6,189 nt of DNA, taken from Olsenella sp. GTDB taxonomy: Bacteria > Actinomycetota > Coriobacteriia > Coriobacteriales > Atopobiaceae. This document shows positions 1 through 5,749 of the stretch, one piece after another (the stretch's first letter is position 1; the number at the start of each line of letters is the position of its first letter). A program made the translations under genes and the position numbers. The stretch spans positions 1 through 6,189 of the forward strand of contig SUUD01000126.1 of the NCBI GenBank assembly GCA_015062715.1. Reading direction: 5' to 3'. The notes below the pieces were generated by a model. That model saw only the letters and a program-made list of their open reading frames with translations, did no database searches and was not told the origin of the DNA.

Positions 1-887
1 AGGGCGTGGGCGAGCTGGTCCGCCTCAACCATGGCAACTTCGACCTCAACGCCTACTGCGCCGAGGTCATCAGCACCTGGGAGCGCGAGCTCGACATCGA
101 CGGGGTGCGCCTCGACGTTGCCTACTGTCTGGACCGGGGCTTCCTGGGCTACCTGCGCCAAATCTGCGACGAGCTCTCGGCCAAGCGCGGGCAGAAGTTC
201 CTCATGCTGGGCGAGACCATGTTTGGCGACTACAACCTCTGGATGGGTGACGAAGCCTGCGACACCGTCACCAACTACGAGGCTTACAAGGGACTTTGGT
301 CGTCGTTCAACTCCGCCAACATGCACGAGGTCGCCTACGCGCTCGAGCGCCAGAGCGGCCCGCACCCCTGGGACCTCTACCCCACTCGCCACCTGCTCAA
401 CTTCGTCGACAACCACGACGTGCCCCGCATTGCCACCAAGCTGGATGACGCACGGCAGCTCAAGCCGCTGTACGGCCTGCTCTTTGGCATGCGAGGCGTG
501 CCCGCCGTCTACTACGGCAGCGAGTGGGGCATCCAAGGCGAGAAGCTACCCGGCGACCACGAGCTGCGACCTGCGGTGGACTCCCCCGAGTGGAACGACC
601 TCACCGACTGGATCGCCGCGCTCGCACGCGCCCGCTCTGGTAGCGAGGCTTTGGTGTGGGGCGGCTACGAGCAGCTTGCGGTGGCGCCAAGGCAGCTGGT
701 GTTCCAGCGCGCGAGCGAGCACGAGCGCGTCATCGTGGCCATCAACGCCGCAAACGAGCCGGCGACCATGCACTTCGACGCCCGCTGCGGTCGCGCCACC
801 GACCTCATCACGGGAGAGGGACACGACTTTGGTGGCGGGTCCGAGCTGGCACCCCTATCGGCCACGTTCTGGCGCTGCGAACGGTAG
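1..887 (+). CDS. GH13 alpha-amylase family glycoside hydrolase, 3' part (5' end outside window)
   Basis: Hydrolyses alpha-glucosidic bonds in starch- or maltodextrin-type glucans by the retaining GH13 mechanism. The frame is open from the window edge (first full codon at 3), so the N-terminus is missing; a GTG at 6 is only an internal codon. Counting from that codon, the GH13 signatures are in order: region II DGVRLDVA with the nucleophile Asp37, region III LGETM with the acid/base Glu70, and region IV FVDNHD with the transition-state Asp138. A stretch resembling TNYEAYKGLWSSFNS and YYGSEWG is typical of an amylase/maltodextrin-glucosidase-like group found in gut anaerobes. From about residue 215 to 293 a beta-rich C-terminal domain follows the barrel. 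No signal peptide can be judged. The gene ends with TAG at 885-887, 10 bp before a repeat element. Family assignment is secure; exact substrate (starch, maltodextrin, cyclodextrin) is not. Confidence 0.92.
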   Translation, partial: GVGELVRLNHGNFDLNAYCAEVISTWERELDIDGVRLDVAYCLDRGFLGYLRQICDELSAKRGQKFLMLGETMFGDYNLWMGDEACDTVTNYEAYKGLWSSFNSANMHEVAYALERQSGPHPWDLYPTRHLLNFVDNHDVPRIATKLDDARQLKPLYGLLFGMRGVPAVYYGSEWGIQGEKLPGDHELRPAVDSPEWNDLTDWIAALARARSGSEALVWGGYEQLAVAPRQLVFQRASEHERVIVAINAANEPATMHFDARCGRATDLITGEGHDFGGGSELAPLSATFWRCER

Positions 888-897
888 TGATTTATCG

Positions 898-927
898 CTC
901 CATTGCACTAAAGTCACGAGTTGCGGG
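898..927 (+). repeat. Left arm of 30-bp perfect inverted repeat
   Basis: This arm pairs with 1032-1061 without a mismatch. Its base composition is about 53% GC (16 of 30), visibly lower than the flanking coding DNA. The base pairs just outside (897/1062) and just inside (928/1031) do not match, which defines the arm's limits. Confidence 0.95.
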
Positions 928-1031
928 GCAATCTGGGGCCAAAACCTCTTCCCTCACGAATCTGAGAGAGAGTCTTTCTGGGGTTTTGTCTCAATCCCGA
1001 TGGGATCGCGACCGCCACCCCCTCCATTTTT

Positions 1032-1061
1032 CCCGCAACTCGTGACTTTAGTGCAATGGAG
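1032..1061 (-). repeat. Right arm of 30-bp perfect inverted repeat
   Basis: Exact reverse complement of 898-927. It is preceded by a T-run (1027-1031) on the interior side. The pattern T5-C-N-CGCA...CGTG...TTT...GCA at 1027-1055 resembles a stretch at 5608-5639 upstream of hslO. Confidence 0.95.
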
Positions 1062-1142
1062 TCGACCTTTGAGCGAAAACCCGTCCTTAGACACGCCTAA
1101 TTGGTTCACAATCCGCCTTAGGCTGTCTAGAGAGGGGGCATC
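1062..1142 (+). other. Leader of the dehydrogenase operon; no clear promoter
   Basis: These 81 bases, between the inverted-repeat element and the dehydrogenase ATG, should contain the operon promoter unless it lies inside the element. I see no -35/-10 pair with good spacing: TTGAGC (1069-1074) has no matching -10, and TAATTG (1098-1103) is too far away. A 9-bp palindrome GCCTTAGGC (1115-1123) and a short TTAG/CTAA pair (1087-1090 with 1097-1100) are present and could be operator half-sites or chance. The only firm signal is the purine-rich ribosome binding site at 1130-1138, ending 4 bases before the ATG. Confidence 0.4.
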
Positions 1143-1922
1143 ATGGGTAGGTTGGACGGCAAGGTCGCCATCATCACCGGTGCCGCGAGCGGCATTGGCA
1201 AGGCCACGACCAAGAAGTTCGTCGACGAGGGCGCCCGGGTGTGCATGGTCGACCTCAAGCGCGAGGCAATCGAGGCGTCCGCGGCAGACCTTGCCCTGCC
1301 AGAGGGTTCCTATGTGGTGGCACCCGCCGACATCACCAACGAGGAACAGGTCAAGGGGGCCATCAAGACCTGCGTCGACACGTTTGGGACCGTCCACGTC
1401 ACCTGCAACATCGCCGGTCGCGGAGGCTCGGGCTTCTCCGTGAGCGAGTACACGGTCGAGATGTTCCGCAACGTGCTCGACGTCAACGTGGTGGGCACCT
1501 TCATCATGATCCGCAACGTCCTGCCCATCATGCAGGCCCAGGGCGAGGGCGTCATCCTCAACACCTCCTCCGGCGACGCCACCGCGGCCTACGCCTACGA
1601 GATCGGCTACTCCGCCTCGAAGGCCGCCGTCAAGCAGATGACCCGCAACATCGCCAACGAGTGCGGCGAGGGCGGTCGCATCCGCTGCTGCTCGGTCTCG
1701 CCCGGCTGGGTCCGCACGCCCATGAGCGCCAAGGCCATCGCCAACCTGGCCAACCAGGACTTCGACGACACCAATGAGATGGGCGACTTCGGCCCCCTGG
1801 GCCGCATGGTCGAGCCCGAGGAGGTCGCCGACCTCTTCTGCTTCCTGGCATCGGACGAGGCACGCACCATCAATGGCATCGACGTCATGATCGACGGCGG
1901 CAAGACGCTGGGCAAGGCGTAG
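1143..1922 (+). CDS. NAD(P)-dependent short-chain dehydrogenase/reductase (classical SDR)
   Basis: A cytosolic oxidoreductase interconverting an alcohol and a ketone with a nicotinamide cofactor. The 259-residue length is typical of classical SDRs. The Rossmann glycine motif TGAASGIG is at residues 12-19; Asp37 at the end of the second strand favours NAD(H) over NADP(H). NIAG (89-92) is the structural NNAG-type motif. The catalytic tetrad is complete: Asn115, Ser143 (13 residues before the Tyr), Tyr156 and Lys160 in YSASK. PGWVRTPM (187-194) is the usual substrate-loop start, and the C-terminus has the GIDVMIDGG ending of FabG-like enzymes. The ATG at 1143 has an AGAGGGGG site 4 bases upstream. 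It is the first gene of a four-gene group; the next start is 3 bp after its stop. Substrate cannot be read from sequence: sugar, hydroxysteroid and 3-oxoacyl reductases all look like this. Confidence 0.93.
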   Translation: MGRLDGKVAIITGAASGIGKATTKKFVDEGARVCMVDLKREAIEASAADLALPEGSYVVAPADITNEEQVKGAIKTCVDTFGTVHVTCNIAGRGGSGFSVSEYTVEMFRNVLDVNVVGTFIMIRNVLPIMQAQGEGVILNTSSGDATAAYAYEIGYSASKAAVKQMTRNIANECGEGGRIRCCSVSPGWVRTPMSAKAIANLANQDFDDTNEMGDFGPLGRMVEPEEVADLFCFLASDEARTINGIDVMIDGGKTLGKA

Positions 1923-1925
1923 GAC

Positions 1926-2576
1926 GTGGGCATAGACGAGCAGGTCATAGCCGCAGCCGCGGAGTACGCCCGTGCGGCCTTTGCCGGCGACTCGTCGGGG
2001 CACGACTATGCCCACACCCTGCGCGTATGCCGCATGGCTGTGCGGCTTGCCCATGTGGAGGGGGCAGATGAGGGCATCGCACGGCTGGCAGCGCTGCTCC
2101 ACGACGTGGACGACCGCAAGCTCTCGCCAAACACGCACGAGTCGCTCGCTCGAGCGCGTGAGTTCATGTCCAACGCCGGCGTTGACGACGATACTGCCGA
2201 GCAAGTCTGCCAGATCATCCGCGAGGTGTCGTTCAGGGGAAGCGACTCGGTGATGCCCTCGACCCTCGAGGGCCGCTGCGTGCAGGACGCCGACCGCCTC
2301 GACGCCTTGGGAGCCATTGGCGTGGCGCGGACCTTCGCCTATGGCGGGGCGCATGGCCGCTCGCTCCACGACCCAGACGAGCCCCCGACGCTGGACATGG
2401 ACGACGAGCAGTATCGCCAGCGTACGTCCACCTCGCTTAACCACTTCTACGAGAAGCTCTTCCTGCTCAAGGACCTCATGGGAACCGCGTCGGGGCGTGC
2501 CATCGCGGAGCGGCGCGACGCCTTCATGCACGCGTTCGTGGACGAGTTCCTCGCCGAGTGGGACGGCGAGCGATAG
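1926..2576 (+). CDS. HD-domain phosphohydrolase, YpgQ/YedJ type
   Basis: A metal-dependent phosphohydrolase of the HD superfamily, 216 residues, soluble. Metal ligands are in the expected order: His30 in HDYAH, His59-Asp60 in ALLHDVDD, and Asp123 in the QDADRLDALGAIG motif, followed by ARTFAYGG, a stretch characteristic of the YpgQ/YedJ family. The Bacillus member YpgQ has been described as a nucleotide pyrophosphohydrolase; the substrate here is unknown, and nucleotides are the reasonable guess. The start is GTG at 1926, three bases after the dehydrogenase stop, with a modest AAGG (1914-1917) as ribosome binding site inside the upstream gene. This implies translational coupling. It is unrelated in domain type to the RelA/SpoT-like HD domain of the minus-strand gene downstream, although both are HD hydrolases. 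Confidence 0.9.
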   Translation: MGIDEQVIAAAAEYARAAFAGDSSGHDYAHTLRVCRMAVRLAHVEGADEGIARLAALLHDVDDRKLSPNTHESLARAREFMSNAGVDDDTAEQVCQIIREVSFRGSDSVMPSTLEGRCVQDADRLDALGAIGVARTFAYGGAHGRSLHDPDEPPTLDMDDEQYRQRTSTSLNHFYEKLFLLKDLMGTASGRAIAERRDAFMHAFVDEFLAEWDGER

Positions 2577-2588
2577 GGAGCGAGCGGA

Positions 2589-3389
2589 ATGTCCGCAGCG
2601 TATGGCTTCTTCACGCCAGAGCCCGTGCTCTATCACGGGCATGCGACGGGCTTCGCGCTGTTTGGCGCGGGGCACGTGGCCTCACTCGTGCTGAGCGCCG
2701 CCCTGGTAGCAGCTCTGGTCGCTCGCTACCTGCGTCTGCCGCAGGCCGCCTGCGGCCCCTCCCCCGCCAGGCGCCACCAGCTGCTGGCCGTGTCCGGCAC
2801 GGCCGTGGCCGTCCTTGTCGCCAAGGACCTGTGGTACATGGCGCTCGGCATGTTCGAGCCGCTCTTCTGGCCCCTGCACGTCTGCAACCTCTGCGAGCTG
2901 GTCGCGCTGGGCCACGCCCTCTCCCCCACCTCGCGCCTGGGCGGACGCCTGGCCGACCTGCTCTTCTGCTGGGGCATACCGGGCTGCCTGGCAGCGCTGC
3001 TCCTTCCCGGCTGGGCCTACTACTGCCCCGCCTGGAGCCTGGCCTCGGCCTGCGGATTTGTCGAGCATGCGTTGGTGCTCTCGTGCGCGCTGTGCGTCCT
3101 GGTCGGCGGGGACTACGCACCACGCCCACGCCGTTTCTGGTTTCCGCTCGCCACGAGCATCGCCTGCGGAGCGCTCTTCCGCGCGGTCAACCCCCTGCTG
3201 GGCACCAACTTCTTCTTCGTGACCAACCCGACCGCTGCGGGTGGTCCCGGCCCCTGGCTGCTCGCCACCCTGGGCGACCCGGGCTTTCTTGTGGGATACC
3301 TGCTTTTGGTCGCCGCCGTCTGGGCCGTGGCCTACGGCATCTGGCATGCTATGGCACGACGACACAGCCGAGAGGAGCTCCATGCCTGA
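2589..3389 (+). CDS. YwaF/TMEM164-family seven-helix integral membrane protein
   Basis: A 266-residue polytopic membrane protein. About seven hydrophobic segments are visible, near residues 22-44, 65-87, 92-112, 121-141, 153-172, 184-204 and 232-256. Family hallmarks are the WPLHVCN motif in the third helix (94-100), the GTNFFFVTNP stretch (205-214) and the GPGPWLL motif (219-225); together these match the TIGR02206/YwaF group related to eukaryotic TMEM164. A human TMEM164 has been reported as a phospholipid acyltransferase, but the role of bacterial members is not established. The protein is rich in cysteine (Cys55, 99, 102, 127, 133, 146, 155, 166, 169, 193), including a CxxC at 99-102 beside the conserved His97. 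ATG at 2589 follows AGGGAG (2575-2580), which overlaps the previous stop. Its 3' end overlaps the next gene by 8 bp. Confidence 0.82.
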   Translation: MSAAYGFFTPEPVLYHGHATGFALFGAGHVASLVLSAALVAALVARYLRLPQAACGPSPARRHQLLAVSGTAVAVLVAKDLWYMALGMFEPLFWPLHVCNLCELVALGHALSPTSRLGGRLADLLFCWGIPGCLAALLLPGWAYYCPAWSLASACGFVEHALVLSCALCVLVGGDYAPRPRRFWFPLATSIACGALFRAVNPLLGTNFFFVTNPTAAGGPGPWLLATLGDPGFLVGYLLLVAAVWAVAYGIWHAMARRHSREELHA

Positions 3390-3906
3390 CATGCGCCTTA
3401 CCACCATGGACGACTTCGAGACCGTCCGCAGGCTCTATGCCGACGTCATAGCCCGCCAGGCGCTCGACACCTACACGCCCAGCTGGACCGAGGGCGTGTA
3501 TCCCGCCGACGAGGACCTTCGCGGCCGCATCGAGGCTGGCGAGCTGTACCTGGGATTCGACGGAGACCAGCCGGTCGCCGCGGTCGTGCTCACGCGCGAG
3601 GAGGACCCCGAGTACGTTGGTGCCCCCTGGCCCAGTGACGCGGTCGACGACGAGGTGAGCGTCATCCACCTGCTGGCGGTCCACCCCAGCGCACGTGGCA
3701 GGGGGCTGGGCACCGAGGTGGTGCGCTGGTGCATCGACACCGCCCGTGGCTGGGGCAAGAAGGCAATCCATCTGGACGTGGTCCCCGGCAACCTGGCGGG
3801 ATCGCGCATCTATGTCGCCTGCGGCTTTGACCTGGTCTTCCACCACATGGTCCACTACGAGGACCTGGGGGACACCAACCTCGAGATGTACGAACTGGTC
3901 CTGTAG
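3382..3906 (+). CDS. GNAT-family N-acetyltransferase
   Basis: Transfers an acetyl group from acetyl-CoA to an amine on an unidentified small molecule or protein. The 174-residue protein is a single GNAT domain: motif A with the pyrophosphate-binding RGRGLG (105-110) after the beta strand IHLLAVHP, then LDVVPGN (131-137) and the NLAGSRIYVACGF (137-149) motif-B helix typical of the family. The frame is open further upstream inside the membrane-protein gene, but ATG at 3382 is chosen because AGAGGAG (3371-3377) precedes it by 4 bases and protein similarity to GNATs begins right after it. M4 or M9 are possible alternatives. The start lies inside the last 8 bp of the membrane-protein gene, so the two are probably translationally coupled. 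It is last in the operon and ends convergent with the minus-strand gene, 29 bp away. Confidence 0.88.
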   Translation: MPDMRLTTMDDFETVRRLYADVIARQALDTYTPSWTEGVYPADEDLRGRIEAGELYLGFDGDQPVAAVVLTREEDPEYVGAPWPSDAVDDEVSVIHLLAVHPSARGRGLGTEVVRWCIDTARGWGKKAIHLDVVPGNLAGSRIYVACGFDLVFHHMVHYEDLGDTNLEMYELVL

Positions 3907-3947
3907 GGGTCCCGACACGCACCGGGCGTCAGGCGTCAGCCCCTGAC
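3907..3947. other. Short convergent gap with a small hairpin
   Basis: Only 29 bp separate the stop codons of the converging acetyltransferase and HD-ADP-ribosylhydrolase genes. GTCAG at 3935-3939 pairs with CTGAC at 3943-3947 across a 3-base loop, reaching into the end of the minus-strand gene; an alternative 6-bp stem uses 3928-3933. There is no T-run on either strand, so a functional bidirectional terminator is only possible, not supported. Confidence 0.25.
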
Positions 3948-5516
3948 CGTGTACCTGCAGTACCTGTCGGACCAGGCCTCGTCGTAGTAGACGCCGCCCT
4001 CGGTCATCTGGCAGCGGTCGCAGAGGTCGCGGGCCACCTCGAGGATGACGCCGCGCAGCTCGACCTCGTCCCACTCAGGGCCGATCGCGCCGATGCCCAG
4101 CAGCGCACCGACGATGTTTCCGCAGATGGCGGCCGTCGAGTCGCTGTCACCGTCGTGGTTGGCCGCCGAGATGACGGTCTCGGCAAAGCTGTCCGCATGC
4201 CTCAGGGCCGAGAAGACCGCAATGGCCAGGGCCTCCTCGCCCACCCAGCCCTCGCCCAGCTGGAGGATGCACGGCTGGTCGGGCTCGTCACCAGCGGCCA
4301 GCTCCATCGCCCGCTCGAGCAGCTCGGCCTGGCAGGCCGCGTCCTCGGGCTCGTCCGAGAACCACCCGGGAAGCCCGCGGATGCAGTCGCGCACGATGCC
4401 CTCGAGCGCCGCCCGCGGGTCCGCCTCCCCCTCCACGACCTCGAAGGCACAGCGATTGACGAGGTAGCACAGGGCCCCGGCGGGAATCCACCCCAGCGGA
4501 TGCCCATGGGTAAGGGCCGCCATCTCGGCACCCTCGCGCACGAATTCACGCACTCGGGCATCGTCCCAGCCGGTAACCGACTCGCCGGGGAAGAGGCCCC
4601 ATGGTGCCACGCGCATGACGCCGCCGCACCCCTTGCTGTCGTTGATGCGAGACTCGATGCTGCCACCGCCCCCGGCATAGAGGGCATTCAGGCAGGTGTT
4701 GCCCGGTGCGCGGCTCACGTGCAGCTCGTTGATGTCGAGCAGCCACGAAATGCCGGGGTTTCCGATGTCGCCCCAACTCTGCGTGGCCAGCCAGTCCAGG
4801 TAGGCGCTGTTCACGTAGGATGCCGGCCGGGCCGCGCCCCCTGCCAGCCTGCGATGCGAGTCCCCCACCAGCAGCCCCACGGCCGTGAAGAGCGTCATCT
4901 GGGTGTCGTCGGAGAAGCGCGCCGGGGACGCGTCGAACGCACGAATGCCGTCCGCGCCATATTCCTCGACGATCCGCTCATACGAGCTGAACTCGACCGC
5001 GTAGCCCAGGGCGTCGCCTATGGCTCCGCCCAGAAGGCAGCCCTGGTATTTGCCCAGATAGCGCTCGTTCTGGTCGATGCGCTCGTAGGCACCAAGTAGT
5101 TCGATTGCCTGGCGGTACTTCTCGACGCGGTCGATGTCGGCCTGGGCTGGCTCGCCGTCAAGGCGGGAGAGGTCGGAGTTGTGGGCCAGGTCGGCCAGCT
5201 TGACCCTGCGGGCGACCCTGTTTGGCGCAAGGCGCCGCACGTAGTCCAGATAGGGCACGGCAGGCACGTGTGTCATGAGGCGAAGGGTGTCCACGTATGC
5301 GGCGGGGATCCCCGCCGCGATGAGGTCGTCCGGGCCAAGGTCCGTGTCCTCCATCACGTCGTGCAGGAGCGCAACGCAGACCTCGTGCTCGGTCCCCATC
5401 TGCTCCGCCAGGTGGAAGGGGTGGAACACGTAGGGCAGGCCCGACTTGTCCACCTGATCCTTGTGGGCATCGAAACAGAGCCTGAGCGCAGCCTTGGTTG
5501 CGGGGGTGTAGAGCAT
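3936..5516 (-). CDS. RelA/SpoT-type HD hydrolase fused to ADP-ribosylglycohydrolase
   Basis: A 526-residue soluble protein with two enzyme domains. Residues 1-143 form a MESH1/RelA-SpoT-type HD hydrolase: His32 (YVFHP), His52-Asp53, Glu56-Asp57 (LLHDVMED) and Asp109 (VKLADLAHN), the full Mn site of (p)ppGpp hydrolases. No synthetase domain follows. Residues 150-526 are an ADP-ribosylglycohydrolase (DraG/ARH fold): GGAIGDALGYAVE (163-175), SDDTQM (202-207), SKGCGGVMRVAP (294-305), THGHP (336-340) and HDGDSDSTAAICGNI (454-468), giving both halves of the binuclear metal site. It should cleave ADP-ribose or a related N/O-glycosidic bond; the N-domain probably removes a 3'-pyrophosphate. Actual substrates are unknown. 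The ATG has AGGGAGG (complement of 5521-5527) 4 bases upstream. The gene is divergent from hslO and convergent with the operon. Motif assignment is firm; the functional pairing is inference. Confidence 0.9.
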   Translation of the reverse strand: MLYTPATKAALRLCFDAHKDQVDKSGLPYVFHPFHLAEQMGTEHEVCVALLHDVMEDTDLGPDDLIAAGIPAAYVDTLRLMTHVPAVPYLDYVRRLAPNRVARRVKLADLAHNSDLSRLDGEPAQADIDRVEKYRQAIELLGAYERIDQNERYLGKYQGCLLGGAIGDALGYAVEFSSYERIVEEYGADGIRAFDASPARFSDDTQMTLFTAVGLLVGDSHRRLAGGAARPASYVNSAYLDWLATQSWGDIGNPGISWLLDINELHVSRAPGNTCLNALYAGGGGSIESRINDSKGCGGVMRVAPWGLFPGESVTGWDDARVREFVREGAEMAALTHGHPLGWIPAGALCYLVNRCAFEVVEGEADPRAALEGIVRDCIRGLPGWFSDEPEDAACQAELLERAMELAAGDEPDQPCILQLGEGWVGEEALAIAVFSALRHADSFAETVISAANHDGDSDSTAAICGNIVGALLGIGAIGPEWDEVELRGVILEVARDLCDRCQMTEGGVYYDEAWSDRYCRYTVRG

Positions 5517-5592
5517 GGGGCCTCCCTCTCACGTCGTCACCTTGATGATAGCAAGCGAGGTGGACGGCGAATGTTGCCCGAAACCGGCGCTT

Positions 5593-5683
5593 TTCGCGCA
5601 CAACCCCTTTTTCTCGCACAACCTCGTGGCGTTTGCGCAGGTAACAGTATTCCGTTATTGATTCTCCCCTGGTTGTGTGCGAA
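5593..5683. promoter_or_regulatory. Three copies of a 13-bp box, two direct and one inverted
   Basis: TTCGCGCACAACC (5593-5605) and TTCTCGCACAACC (5611-5623) are direct repeats 18 bp apart that differ at one base. GGTTGTGTGCGAA (5671-5683) is an inverted third copy; its reverse complement TTCGCACACAACC differs from the first at one base. The outer pair extends to a 14-bp inverted repeat (5592-5605 with 5671-5684, one mismatch). The arrangement in a divergent promoter region suggests a transcription-factor operator, or alternatively a dispersed repeat. The repeats are visible; the operator role is inferred. Confidence 0.45.
5642..5657. promoter_or_regulatory. Imperfect palindrome in the divergent region
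   Basis: TAACAG and CCGTTA are separated by TATT and are complementary at 5 of 6 positions. It lies midway between the direct boxes and the inverted box, and could be an operator or part of a promoter. It is short enough to occur by chance. Confidence 0.2.
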
Positions 5684-5749
5684 AGTGCCTCGCCGCCAAT
5701 CATGCGCTACCATCATGAGCCGCAAGGAGCGACGGAACGGGGGCAAATC

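Larger units (their letters stand above)
898..1061. mobile_element. 164-bp MITE-like element bounded by perfect 30-bp terminal inverted repeats
   Basis: The segment begins CTCCATTGCACTAAAG and ends with its exact reverse complement, CTTTAGTGCAATGGAG; the full arms (898-927 and 1032-1061) match over 30 of 30 bases and stop matching sharply on both sides. Immediately outside both ends is the trinucleotide TCG (895-897 and 1062-1064), as expected for a 3-bp target duplication, though three bases can match by chance. The 104-bp interior has no convincing reading frame and contains a nested 9-bp stem (940-948 with 980-988, one G-U pair) and a small hairpin (994-1006). It sits 10 bp after the amylase stop and 81 bp before the dehydrogenase start. 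It could be a non-autonomous transposon-derived element, or a structured RNA or regulatory repeat. It has no T-run after the right arm, so it is not a normal intrinsic terminator. The repeat is certain; mobility is inferred. Confidence 0.5.
5517..5749. other. Divergent intergenic region between the HD-ADP-ribosylhydrolase gene and hslO
   Basis: This 233-bp region must hold the promoters for both flanking genes. Its middle part (about 5590-5690) is less GC-rich than the coding DNA and contains three 13-bp boxes and one imperfect palindrome, listed separately. I find no textbook -35/-10 pair for either direction: TTTGCG (5632-5637) with TTATTG (5655-5660) has a 17-bp spacer and is the best, weak, candidate towards hslO. 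No convincing small gene is present; frames crossing it are extensions of antisense frames. Confidence 0.5.

Noticed and set aside
898..1061. The inverted repeat as a simple intrinsic terminator of the amylase gene
   Set aside because: The loop is over 100 nt and no T-run follows the right arm; it may still affect read-through, but the signature is missing.
31..1443. A 470-codon plus-strand frame spanning the amylase end, the repeat element and the dehydrogenase start
   Set aside because: The product is Ser/Thr/Pro/Ala/Arg-rich in the style of a shifted frame of GC-rich genes and overlaps two well-supported genes.
1143..1922. Calling the dehydrogenase a bile-acid hydroxysteroid dehydrogenase
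   Set aside because: Gut Coriobacteriia do carry such enzymes, but the visible residues are common to all classical SDRs and do not indicate the substrate.
954..2675. A 573-codon open frame on the minus strand
   Set aside because: It lies antisense to the dehydrogenase and HD genes, whose motifs are complete. Its product is low-complexity (His/Val/Gly/Ala-rich), resembles no family and crosses the inverted-repeat element; it is a by-product of high third-position GC.
3936..5516. Reading the minus-strand gene as a full toxin-antitoxin or phage-defence locus
   Set aside because: Only an eraser-type protein is present; no alarmone synthetase, ADP-ribosyltransferase or other toxin gene is visible next to it.
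5593..5683. CRISPR array or replication-origin DnaA boxes
   Set aside because: Three 13-bp boxes with unequal spacing and mixed orientation do not form an array, and they do not match the DnaA consensus TTATCCACA.
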